Assembly: GCA_036346205.1 (NCBI GenBank)
Contig: JARFJB010002196.1
Coordinates: 539,001-603,000 of the forward strand
Reading direction: 5' to 3'
Length of the DNA stretch: 64,000 bases
From: Vesta saturnalis
Taxonomy: Eukaryota > Arthropoda > Insecta > Coleoptera > Lampyridae
A program made the translations under genes and the position numbers. This document shows, piece after piece, positions 12,463 to 23,055 of this stretch; position 1 is the first letter of the stretch; every line of letters begins with the position of its first letter. Under the pieces are notes generated by a model. That model was not told where the DNA came from and ran no database searches. It saw only the letters and a list, made by a program, of their open reading frames with translations.

Positions 12463-12633
12463 AACTTTTTATTTATGTATTTAATAAAATTAATAATAAT
12501 TTTTAATTACATATTTACTTTTGAACTTTGAATTTGCAGGCTCACATTCCATTAATATAAGTAATTTGATTGTAATCTCATTATATTTAGAATTCACATC
12601 AGTTCTACAAAATTTACTTCGATTGGGGCTTGT

Positions 12634-12707
12634 ATCTCGATAGCGCAGTTGGTTAGGGCGGTACTCTATCAAAGTACAGGTTGCAGGTTCAAATCTTACT
12701 CGAGGTA
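12634..12707 (+). ncRNA. tRNA-like cloverleaf, copy 2 (anticodon position ATC)
   Basis: It is identical in layout to the copy 245 bp upstream except for one change in the anticodon loop (CTATCAA instead of CTAGCAA). A change at the decoding base with everything else kept suggests no decoding constraint. Confidence 0.7.
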
Positions 12708-12890
12708 AACTTTTTATTTATGTATTTAATAAAATTAATAATAATTTTTAATTACATATTTATTTTTGAACTTTGAATTTGCAGGCTCACATTCCATTAA
12801 TATAAGTAATTTGATTGTAATCTCATTATATTTAGAATTCACATCAATTCTACATACATAAAGGCAAAATTCACATCGATTGGGTCTTGT

Positions 12891-12964
12891 ATCTCGATAG
12901 CGCAGTTGGCTAGGGCGGTACTCTAGCAAAGTACAGGTTGTAGGTTCAAATCTTTGTTCGAATA
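12891..12964 (+). ncRNA. tRNA-like cloverleaf, copy 3, diverged 3' acceptor strand
   Basis: The 5' acceptor, D arm and anticodon arm (loop CTAGCAA) are kept, and the T arm starts GTAGG-TTCAAAT. The 3' strand reads CTTTGTTCGAAT, so acceptor pairing is weakened. A T-rich run (TTTTTGTAATTTTT) follows within 20 bp and could end polymerase III transcription. This is the last unit of the array. Confidence 0.6.
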
Positions 12965-13924
12965 GGTTTTTGTAATTTTTAACATTACTATCATGATGAG
13001 GATTTTTCAAATTTGATATGTGCTTAATTTAAAAATTAGTATTATATATGTGTATTATCTACAGATCTAAAAAACTGTGAATACGTTTCTTATCAAATAA
13101 AATAAAAATATTCGAGTCTTCTGTTGTTTAATGGTTTAGTTTTAGCAATACCAAAGGAGCGGATAATAATATGATCACCTTTTTCTCAACAAAATGAACC
13201 ACAACATGACATAAAACAATAACATTTAATGTTTGCGCACTATTGATCATCATCACTTCTTTTTCCTTGGAAATTTGACCATAAATATTTTCATTACGTC
13301 GAATTATATTCAATACGATAGAATGATTAAATATAATTTATCTCATCGTAACAATGTAATTTTTTTCCGTACGAAAGTGCACCATAAAGATTTTAGCGGA
13401 TCAGAGCTGGGAATTATTCGAATACAGTATTTAAATCCTTTTAATTAATTAGCAATCAGTACTTGTATACTTTGGAAATAAGGTAATTGAGATTATAATT
13501 AACTACTTTTATTGAGAAATAATTATTATATGTAATCATTTTCGTAATCAGGATTACTTAAGTAACCGTAATTACACAACTTTGCTATTTCTAAAGTATT
13601 CCTAGAACTCAGATAATCCCCATCTGTGAGATGAATATGCCTTTTAGTAAAAGTAAAATGGAGGGTAAGAAAATAAATTTGTACTTTTGTCAGTGACACC
13701 TTCGGTGTTGCCAAACCCTTGCGTAAAATGATTTGAGTCGTAATTTGTTCTCCAGTGTAAAAACAGGAAATAATAATATTTTCGAATGTAAGCAATATGA
13801 CTGGTATAGGGTTTAAGGAAAGCTGGGAGAACATTTGGGTTCCGTAAAGTTAAAATTAACGCGTGGATGGGTAGCCATATTTGCATAAGAAACTTGAGAT
13901 ATTTTTGATAACAACGTTTTTTCT

Positions 13925-15960
13925 ATGTTTTTAAACCTTTTCTCTTTTGCTTTCCTATTAAAAAGAATAATTGCAAAAACGGCGAATTGGTTTAACGCAA
14001 GCCTAAGAAATTTGAGAGATAAGTCAGAATTATTTAATTTATTATACGTAATCAGAAAACATATTTACGTTTATAGTAACGGAATTCGAGCAACTAAAAA
14101 AAATGACGACTTCATAAAAAGGTGTGGCAACACACCAAAAGCAATGTGTTCACTTATAGTTTCGCAATAAAATTTAAATAGTAAAACGGCATCCATAATA
14201 ACGGCAGATAAGTTTACCAACATTGCAAATGATATTTCTAATAATTCCGGAAGCTATCATGTAGATAAACGTATGACAAGTTGAAGTACAAGATATTGTT
14301 CATAAAGTTAGAAATAGCAAATTCAAGCGAAACATTAGTCTAACTATTATACCATATCTTACTATAATTGCTGATTCTATAATTCCTTAATTTCATTATT
14401 TATTTAAAACTGCAGTAGTTATAACTATATGTAAGAAAGAAGAAGTGGATGATATAAACAACTGTAGGTCTACTTCTATTCTCTCTAGTTTCTCGAAAAT
14501 TATTGAAATAATGAATGATGTCTTTCTTCGAAAATAACTAGTTCCATGTTTCATAGTTTGGGTTTCGGGAAGAGTGTGGTACGTCAAAGCGATTATGGAA
14601 TTTACAAACAAGATTATTGATGGCTTCGAGAATAGTTTTCATTTTGTAGCCACTTTCATTAATCTATCCAAGGCTTATGATTGTGTGCAAAAAATCGTAT
14701 TCTAAACCTGAACATTGTAAGAATAAAATGACGAATAAAAAATTGACAAATACTTCAGCATTCGTCCAAAAGGTGCATTAACACAAAATATCAGAAGGTG
14801 ATTGATGAAAGAATTGCTAAATTTATCTTCACTCAATGTCGTCAATTTTTATGTTGGAAGACCCAAATTTTATGAAACTGTTTGAGAGACTTTTCTCACA
14901 GGATGTAACTCAATCACTAAAAGGCTAAATACGATTGATAATAATGTTTGACTCCAGACATATGATTATCCAAACGAAGAGGTTGTATGTAAGTCACGGA
15001 CAAATGACGTATGTTTAAGAGGATTGGCCGCTCTAGCATGTAAAGAATTATTGATACCCATGATTCTAAAAACATTGGCAGAACATCTATTTAGAGTTTT
15101 GGTTTAAATACCACTAAAATCACTACCATTGGATTTGATAATGGGAGTAATTTTATTAAACCAAACAGTTTTGCATACTAGAAAAAGAATATATTACAGA
15201 TAAAATAATATACGTAACAAGCTGCTTAGAAGGTTCAATCAATGGCAGCAAGAAAACAGATGAAGAAGAAGGTTTTATTAGTAAAGAATATACTGAATCA
15301 CTAACTTAAAAGGAGATCTATTGACCTTAAAGCATGTGCTTTCCAACCACAAACGATACGCGACGTGTATTCTAATTGGGACAGTTGATTGGCAAAACGC
15401 AATTGCGCAAAAATGCAGTTTTGAGAATATGTAAGCAAATGTATACGTTTGAGAAGTGTTCCAAGTTATGGTTTAAATGAACTTCGTTCATGTTAGAATC
15501 AACAACAAACTATTAAACAAATAGGTTCACAAATAAGTAATGAAAGTATAATACTCTCGGTATGGAATTTACTCAAGCACCTCATCTTGCCAAATCTAAA
15601 TTTTACATATAATAGAATTGATAATATTATAGCGTTACACAACGCCCAGAATACTATGGATTTCTCAGTATCGTTTCTTTGAATAATAAATAGTAAAAAC
15701 TAGATTCAGAAAACTTTAGTTCTGGTGGACAAGTGCTATTAGAAGCCTTCTTAGGTAGAATTAACAACGATGTTCACACTTCTTGACGTTATATGAGGAA
15801 GATGCCGTTTTTGATTCAGTTTTATGCCCTAAACTTCGGTTAAGGTGGTTTCAATGAATTTCAAGTACCAACAATCTCCAGATACCATAAAACAAGAAAT
15901 AGTAACAACCGGAAACAAAGACTTGTCAATTGTCAAGTAAATTACCTTTTTAACCAAAGC
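13925..15960 (+). pseudogene. Decayed Jockey/CR1-type non-LTR retrotransposon
   Basis: A linker typical of Jockey/CR1 ORF2 is readable at 13970-14165 (WFNASLRNLRDKSELFNLLY, later FIKRCGNTPKAMCSLI). RT motifs follow: STSILSSFSKIIEIMND at about 14470-14515, then FTNKIIDGFENSFHFVATFI and NLSKAYDCV at 14600-14690 (normally DLSKAFDCV). Many stops and frameshifts are present. From about 15100 to 15960 only weak similarity to the C-terminal part remains. The strand and order match one element cut at its 5' end. It directly precedes the Polinton-like element at 16411. Confidence 0.65.
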
Positions 15961-16410
15961 TTACCTTCATCATTAGAAACTGATCATTACTTTTAGATTT
16001 ACACGAGGTAAATGTAGCTAGTAGGTCGACAGGTCTGCCTAGTAGAATAAATAAAGAACCAAAAAAATGATTTACCAAACTAGAATTAGAGTTTATCAGA
16101 TACGTAGATGTTAGAATAAGAAAAAAATTGAAATGCTAGGTGACTACTATCGATTATTACAAGCTCTTTTAAAATTTAACACGTGTTTGACCCCTTCTGT
16201 TCCAGTCGAAGGAATGTTCAGTCCACTGATAATAATTTTGAAATGCTGACATGTGAAAGCATGTTTTCGAACTGGTTGCGGGATATGCAATAATGGGATG
16301 TTTGATTTCTCATTTGTGAATCAAAATCAGGGTTAGTGTATTTCCTTATTGGATAGAATAGAGGTGCTTGAAAATTCCAACCACCTCTATCACGCGCACC
16401 AATAGCCATA

Positions 16411-16804
16411 AGTAGAAGGGAGGCACCATACGCCATCTTAGATTTTGACGTCACAAGGATGTCCCACGTGGAACCCGTATTTTCCACCCTTATTTTTTAT
16501 GGTTTCTTTTCGAAGGCCTTTTTCAACCCCTTGATTTTCACTCCTATGGTTTCTTTTTGGAGGCCTTTTTCAACTCCTTGATTTTCACCTCTATGGTTTC
16601 TTTTCGGAGGCCTTTTTCAACCCCTTGATGGAATTTTCATCCCTAATTAAGGCCTTTTTTGTTTTTACTTGCTTACTTGAGGGGGCGTATTTTTCACCCT
16701 TATTTTATGGTTTCCTTTCGGTGGCCTTTTTCAACCCATGATGGGAATTTCAACCCTGATTATTTTTGTTTGTATTAAAAGCCCTTTTGGTGGAGAGCCC
16801 CTGG
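16411..16804 (+). repeat. Left TIR of the Polinton-like element
   Basis: This arm is inverted relative to 19858-20245. It contains about three imperfect 50-bp sub-repeats around GGTTTCTTTTCGGAGGCC and CTTTTTCAACCCCTTGATTT. The terminal bases AGTAGAAG recur at 44623. Confidence 0.85.
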
Positions 16805-16904
16805 TTTGGTTTTTAATTTAATTGATTTGATTAATTTGATTTGAGTAATTGATTTGTATGTTTGAGAAAAAGACGAGGGAGAGACGAACACGATCAACCC
16901 CTAT

Positions 16905-17840
16905 TACAGAAAACATTCATTAGACTTTACACCACTATATTGCACCACAAACAACCCTAATTAGTCCTAGAAAGATACCGCTAGGTGGCACTGCCTCTAT
17001 TACAAAAAACATTCGCTAGTTTAAAAATATACCACTAGATGGTGCCACAGATAAAACCCTGATTAGTCCTAGAAATATAACGCTAGATGGTGCCACCTTT
17101 ATTACAGAAAATATTCATTAGGCCATACACAACTAGATGACGATACAAATTCAAATTTCCCAACAAGCGCCACGATAGAAGGGCGCAGGCCATAACACAG
17201 GTTCCTATGTTTTGTCTTATAAGCCAGCAATAGGTCCTTTATTAGAATACAAGTTCAAATTTCTCGCAATAAGTAATCCGAATGTAAACACTTAAATACA
17301 AATTCAAATTCAAATACTGCCAAGAGGCCAGGGGCTAAGACCCGAAAGTAAGTAAGTTGCGAAGCCCTATGTCTGTCCCATAAGTTACCATTAGGCCTCC
17401 TTATTATTATAATACAAGTTCAGATTTCCCCTCATAGATGGCGTCACAAACAAATTCAAACTTTTGGTGGAGGGGCGAGGGCTTTAAAGTAAGTTACTAA
17501 GCCCTACATCTGTCTTACAAGTTAGCATTATACCCCTTATTATAATACAGATTCATATTTCCATCCATAACCTGCAGAGACTTGAATACAAATACAAATT
17601 CAAGTTTTCCGCCATTGGGGCCACGACAAGGGACAAAGCCCCGAGAGCAAAGTTGGGCAGCCCTACACCTGTCTTACAAGTTAGCATTAGGCTCCTTATT
17701 ATTATAATAGAACTTCAAATTTTCCGGCAAGGGTACCACGACAATACACGAAGGCCTACGAACAAGTTACGATCACGACAAGGCAAAGACCCGAGAACAA
17801 GTTGCGACACCCTACACTTGTCTTACGATCTCGATTATGC
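16905..17840 (+). repeat. Degenerate tandem repeats inside the Polinton-like element
   Basis: About five units of roughly 140-160 bp share a core AAGCCCTAC..CTGTCTTACAAG, TTAGCATTAGG, CTCCTTATTATTATAATAC and AAGTTCAAATTTCC. Two more units lie near the other arm at 19610-19785 in the same orientation. The same family appears inverted at 45060-46140. Confidence 0.7.
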
Positions 17841-18196
17841 TCGGGGAGGGTTGGAGTGGGATCGCCGAAACAACATTTGCCGAAATCCTCGCGTAGCGAA
17901 ATTTTACGTAGGTATATGATACATGTTAACTTAAAAAAAATCCAAGGCCGACTGCTTCTATAAAATAAAAATAATCTTGACACATGTTAACAGGTTAAAT
18001 TAATTAAATAAAATCTTTTATTATGAAACACTTCTCATTATCTTTACATGTCTTTGTCTTTTATTAAAATACAATTTTTATGACAGAGGATAATTATGCA
18101 ACCTGTTTATAATAAATCCTAAGTGCATACCAATTCCAAAGATGTATGCGGTACAAGTGTTGAGATGCTTGAAATCGATCCCCAGCCACAAGAAGA

Positions 18197-18596
18197 ATGT
18201 GTTTCGGCTTGTATGTGCTTCTAATCAACTACCGAGACAAAAGACCTAGACCGTGTGCAATTACCGTAAACACGGATCCTGCAAACAAACCAGGTCAGCA
18301 TTGGACCGCTATCTACATTGACGAGAATGGTAATGGGGAATATTTTGATTCCTTTGGACGAGCATCGCAAGGATATCATTTACGTTTCCTAGAGAAAACT
18401 TCCAGATGCTTCTTATGCAATAAAACAATACCATTCGAATGTGTGTGGAGTTTATACGTTAATGTTTCTTTATTTTAGATTACATAATTTACCTATGTTT
18501 GATTTTGTAAAAAACTTTTTTAGTACATGTTTAATTGTAAATGACGAGATAATCAAATTATTGTTTAACACCTGTTACCCAACCATTCTATTCTGA
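18197..18596 (+). pseudogene. Adenain-like cysteine protease (Polinton PRO type), frameshifted
   Basis: Adenain-family proteases cleave structural precursors in adenoviruses and are encoded by Polintons. The catalytic histidine block is readable as KPGQHWTAIYIDENGNGEYF (about 18285-18344), followed by DSFG. The nucleophile block SNVCGVYTLMFLYF lies at 18434-18475 in a different frame, so at least one indel separates the two near 18430. A second frame change is likely near 18230. After the cysteine block the frame stays open to a TGA at 18594-18596, with AATAAA just after. Catalytic H, the acidic site and C are all still identifiable, and the length of about 130-150 codons is short for the family. 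It is not translatable as it stands. No neighbouring capsid or polymerase gene is present. Confidence 0.6.
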
Positions 18597-19084
18597 TAAA
18601 TAAAGAGATTTTTTAGTACCTTACTTTTTTTAATTAAGAGTTGCGTAATATCAGATGAGCCTATTGTTCTTCTTTTTTAATTCAGCATGTGTGTTTTTAA
18701 AACTCGTGTTATAAATTTATGACTTTAGCGTTTTAAGGAAAGTGTGTTCCTCGGTTGGTAGATTATTAAAATTAACAGGTTTATATAATTACACAGTAAT
18801 TAGCTAAAAGTAGATATGAACAGTGGTTTCTAACTACATATTGTTGTTGTGGAATTCAAAACATGTAATTATTACATTCCAAACTTTTAATGCGGTTTTT
18901 ATACAAAACCATTTGCGTGTGTATGTATATATGGACAACATATAATATTTTGTTCAAACTGCTTTGTTATTAATTACTTTAAGCGAAAGGTAAACACGAG
19001 TTGCAGTAAGTGTGATAAAGATAATTAGGCTGTTTGTATATTTAGACTCTAAAAATTAATTATGGGGAAATCAATAGCTAGTTT

Positions 19085-19215
19085 TACATCAACTATTTAT
19101 AAACGTAAAGCATAGAAAGTGCTTTAGTTTCATTAGACGAGTAACAAAAACCAGTGACTATCACTCGTGAATCAGTCCCTCAAAAATGTTCTTTCAATAC
19201 AGAGCTGGTAAGTGT
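19085..19215 (+). promoter_or_regulatory. Promoter plus short first-exon-like structure inside the Polinton-like element
   Basis: TATTTATAAACG near 19094 could be a TATA box. It is followed about 25-35 bp later by TTTCATTAG, an initiator-like site. An ATG near 19187 gives MFFQYRAG and is followed directly by a strong donor GTAAGTG at about 19211. No matching acceptor exon was recognised. This may be chance. Confidence 0.25.
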
Positions 19216-19857
19216 GCTGTTAATATTTTATTTATTTTATTTACTTGTACAGATTTTTAATTACAGTTATAAAACACATCTAAGTTATACGTAACAACAA
19301 GTTTCTTTAAAAATATTAAGGTGTACAATATACAACAATTTAACGAGCGGATGGATATTAAACATATTTCAATGCAATCAATGCAGGTAAAACAATCAGT
19401 TTTAATATTCGTTTAGAAAACAATATTGTAATAACTGTGATGTAATTAATTAACTTAATAAAACATTTTTGTTTCATTAGAGAATAATTTGAATGTCAGT
19501 AATTTTTTTTTATAACTCACTGAGGCTTTTTTAATTATGATATTTACAATAAAAATAAGTGTTCTATAATTAAATTTTACTGTCATTCAAATTCCCCAGT
19601 CAAGATCAAACCCTAACACAAGTTCATACACCTGTCGTACAAGATAGCAATAGGGCCTCCTTATTAGAATACAAATTCAAATTTTACTTCAAGGGTCACG
19701 GAACTAAGTCCCAACATTAAGTTGCGAAGCCCTATATCAGCCTTACAAGATAGCATTAGGCCTCCTTATTAGAATACAACCCCGATGTATAAATAAAATT
19801 TCGTAAGGTTACAACCTGTAGATAGGAATTATAAGAATACGCACAATTGCCTAACCC

Positions 19858-20245
19858 CCAGGGGCTCCCCACCAAAAGGGCTCTTAATACAAACAAAAAT
19901 AATCAGGGTTGAAATTCCCATCATGGGTTGAAAGAGGCCACCGAAAAGAAACCATAAAATATGGGTGAAAAATACGCCCCCTCAAGTAAGCGAGTAAAAA
20001 CAAAAAAGGCCTTAATTAGGGATGAAAATTCCATCAAGGGGTTGAAAAAGACCTCCGAAAAGAAACCATAGGAGTGAAAACCAAGGAGTTGAAAAAGGCC
20101 TCCGAAAAGAAACCATAGGGGTGAAAATCAAGGGGTTGAAAAAGGCCTCCGAAAAGAAACCATAAAAAATAAGGGTGGAAAATACGGGCTACCACGTGGG
20201 GCATCTTTGTGACGTCAAAATCCAAGATGGTGCCTCACTTCTACT
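19858..20245 (-). repeat. Right TIR of the Polinton-like element
   Basis: This is the inverted counterpart of the left arm, starting at CCAGGGGCTC and ending CTTCTACT. It is followed by GCTATA, the presumed target duplication. Confidence 0.85.
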
Positions 20246-20251
20246 GCTATA

Positions 20252-22842
20252 CCCATTAGCATTATTAATGCAATAAAATTGGTATAAAAATTATTCGTGA
20301 TTACAATAACCGATTACACTTATATCCAGTAATTGAATAAAAATTTTGCCAAGTAATTAATTGCATTAATCAAGAATAATTTTTTTGTAGATAAATAATT
20401 GTGATTAGCATTCGAACTCTATTTTTGAGTAATCATCATGTTCAATAACATTAAACAATAAAGTTTAATGTTTGCTCACCGTAACAATATGATCGCTTTT
20501 TATTCCACTACAAATAGAACAAAAATAAAGATTTATAATATGTAATTGTAATAACCGTGTCTAAAACGTCAAAATGAGAAAATTTAGTTACTATTAACAT
20601 AACAGTATTACCACTTTTTTGAGCGAAATCGGTCCATCGGTTCCTACTATAATAATATGACCACTTCAAAGTATTGCCCAATAACATAAAACAATGAAAT
20701 TTGATATTAGCTCACTGTTATAATATAATCAAATAGGGGCGACCGAACAGCCCCTTGGACACTTCACTCATTTATAAAGTTAAAAAAATAGTTAAATAGA
20801 AAATAAAAAAATTATTTGAATATGGTGGATTCAAAATTTATTTTTCAAGATAAAACGCACAGGATCAAGTTTAAATGAAGACTAAATCTTGATCAACGTT
20901 GTTGCAACTTTTTCTACGTTATAGGTTTTATTTCTGTTATTGTTTTTTTGCAAGATATTGTATTACTTAGTCACAGTGGGAAATACGGAATCATTTTTTA
21001 AACTGTTTCAAAAGGGGCGTAATAACAAAATAAAGTTGCGCAATCTCGCCTTTTCTGCCAGAATTGGAAGTATAAATTGCTTTTCTGGAGAAGTTTAAGC
21101 AGATGTAAAATTGTATATTGGTCTTTCGAACTTAATGTACGATAAGTCTCATACAAAAGAAGTTGCATTTATACAGCTGACATTTTTGATAATATTTTTA
21201 TTTGTGGAATCTGTGGAATATATTTTTCGAGAAATTAATTATTGATCATCTAATGTGACATTAGAGATTGGGTACTTGCAGAAATCGGTTTACATTACAT
21301 CAAAACTAAGAGTCATGTTAGAAAATAAACAGCAATACAGGAAGAAAAACAATAAATCCCTTAAAAGATTTAGATATATGCGAAATATCGTTACACAATT
21401 TGCTGAATATCGAGCATGGCGTCTGTAATGGAGACAGAGGCCTTTATTTGTGGCGAATGGATCATGAGTAAACCTCATTGAACTACATATTTGGAATCTT
21501 AACAAAAATAATGATATTGAATTGCATAAATATTGTCATAGTGTCCTTTAGAAATTGGTTAACCTTAACTTTTGTAGTAGTTTCCCGTTTTTCTGTAATC
21601 GCTAACATGGACAGGTTGTACTTACATAGACCTGAATTTTTGACAAATTGGTAAATTCAGTGAGTAGGGCTCACTTGATCGAGATCAATGGCTTTAATTG
21701 TTATGCTTTCGATTGTTGAAAAAAAAATGAGCTGTTTGTAATTGCAGATTATTTGGCGAGTGTGTTGGAAACACTTTGTTGTTGTATGAAGGCAGGGAGA
21801 ACACTAAGATTTATTATCGAGAATATATATTGCATCAGTTCATTGTGTTTACTAAAAAAATCTAGCGGGATAATATTTGGTGACGTTTTCAAGATGGACG
21901 AATTGGGACAAACGGATTTGGGAGATTATAGCCAACCTTTGGTGAACCGGACGCGAGTGGTTTCAAAAAGAATGCATAACGATCTGTACGTTGGAAAACT
22001 TAGTAATACAGGTGAAACATGGTTATTTAATGCCATAACCCACTTTGGGAATGGAACATTAAAAACGTTTACAAGTTGATTTTGTATTGAGTTGGAAATT
22101 GTTTCGAAACTTTTCCAAAGATTTAAACAAAGTATTTCAAATGATTTGAGAGAAACAGAAACTGTTGTGCTAAGTGAATATTGAATACAAAAAATTCCAT
22201 GCGATGGTAAAGGCAACTTTTAAAGTGCCCTTTCTGACTAATAGAGGATACAGTAAATTAAAATGAAGACTGCATTAAGTGTTATTATTGCTGTTGTTAA
22301 TACATGTGCGTTTGGTAAAGGCACAAAACAAATGTACTTTATAGACAATTAAAAATTTGGTCACGAAGAGTATTAAAATATTTAATTCTGCGACTAACAT
22401 TTAAGAAGGAATTCAGTAAACCAATTGCTTAACGGATACAAGTTTTGAACGATGTAAATGGTCATGGAATATTTAAGTTAGTGTCTACAGTGCGATGGCC
22501 TGGCGTTTGACGTTAAGAGGCTTGTTAGTGAGTGCGAGTGTGTACAACTCCAAGGAATAATTAAAGGAGTTCAACCCGTTAAAAGGATTAGGAAACTTAC
22601 AAGTAGACCAATGTTGTATATTGTTGGGTAGTGAATGATGGATCACAATAAAAAAAGGGGCCATTACTAGTATTGTAACTTTAATTAGGCCATAAGGGCA
22701 GTCAATTCTAAACGTTACCTTTTTTATGTCAGTACGTTAAGACTAGCTTAGTAGGGAAAACTTAATTAAGATATTTTCTTTGTTTTTGTGTTGCTTGGTT
22801 GCGGGAGTCAATACAGATTTATATTAATATTGAAAACCTGTT
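20252..22842. other. AT-rich stretch between Polinton-like and piggyBac elements
   Basis: One 108-codon plus-strand frame at 21753-22079 has some non-repetitive composition (for example GDYSQPLVNRTRVVSKR) but matches no family I recognise. The rest is without visible features. Confidence 0.35.
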
Positions 22843-22860
22843 TTAACACATTCAGTGCGC

Positions 22861-22922
22861 GTGACTCCGATCGGAGTCACTTGATTCACGCGGCCAGTGC
22901 GCACGACTCCGATCGGAGCCAC
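22861..22922. repeat. Subterminal palindromes of the piggyBac-like element (5' side)
   Basis: There is a perfect 20-bp palindrome at 22861-22880 and a near copy at about 22904-22922. A third copy sits in inverse context at 25266-25297 near the 3' end. They are probably transposase binding sites. Confidence 0.8.
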
Positions 22923-23055
22923 GTTGCTTAGCAAATTCAATTGATCAGTACGAAGTCCGCAGTAGTGGGAAGTGTACGTGTTTTTGTGAGCGTGTCCATT
23001 AAGAATCGGGACATATAAATTTTTAGTCAGTTTTCGATTTTTTTCACCATTAAAT

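Larger units (their letters stand above)
11790..12965 (+). repeat. Tandem array of a tRNA-like-containing repeat, 156-257 bp units
   Basis: The marker TTTATGTATT recurs at 11911, 12071, 12227, 12472 and 12717, giving spacings of 160, 156, 245 and 245 bp. The longer units contain an extra block of roughly 85 bp that is a tRNA-like cloverleaf. The shorter ones lack it. The shared body is an AT-rich arm (AATAATAATTTTTAATTACA), TTTACTTTTGAACTTTGA, and a GCAGGC(C/T)CACATTCCATT block. At 11814-11860 an inverted copy of the arm precedes a half tRNA-like sequence. A related single copy is at 42691-42905. It appears to be a SINE or foldback family that expanded head to tail. Confidence 0.85.
16411..20245 (+). 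mobile_element. Compact Polinton/Maverick-like element with long TIRs and an adenain-like protease
   Basis: The element begins AGTAGAAGGGAGGCACC and ends with the inverted counterpart (…CACTTCTACT). The inverted arms are 16411-16804 and 19858-20245, about 390 bp each, and contain the shared landmarks TTTTGACGTCAC, CCACGTGG and several ATGGTTTCTTTTCGGAGGCC sub-repeats. The flanks are GCCATA (16405-16410) and GCTATA (20246-20251), a 5/6 match to a 6-bp target duplication. AG...CT termini and 6-bp duplications are the known Polinton signature. Full Polintons are about 15-20 kb and carry polymerase, integrase, ATPase and capsid genes. None of these is visible here, only a protease-like gene, so the copy is non-autonomous or deleted. 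Confidence 0.7.

Noticed and set aside
12389..12964. Functional tRNA-Ala gene cluster
   Set aside because: The copies are embedded in a repeat family with AT-rich arms, vary at the anticodon (AGC and ATC), and one relative lacks the anticodon loop. A repeat origin fits better.
11000..13000. CRISPR array from regularly spaced repeats
   Set aside because: Eukaryotic context. Units are contiguous 156-257-bp satellites without spacers or cas genes.
21753..22079. 108-codon plus-strand frame as a gene
   Set aside because: No recognisable domain, no clear start context, and an overlapping antisense frame of similar length.
22440..22640. Possible Gypsy-like integrase zinc-finger region (VKRLVSECECVQ)
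   Set aside because: Too short, and no flanking reverse transcriptase, RNase H or LTRs were found.
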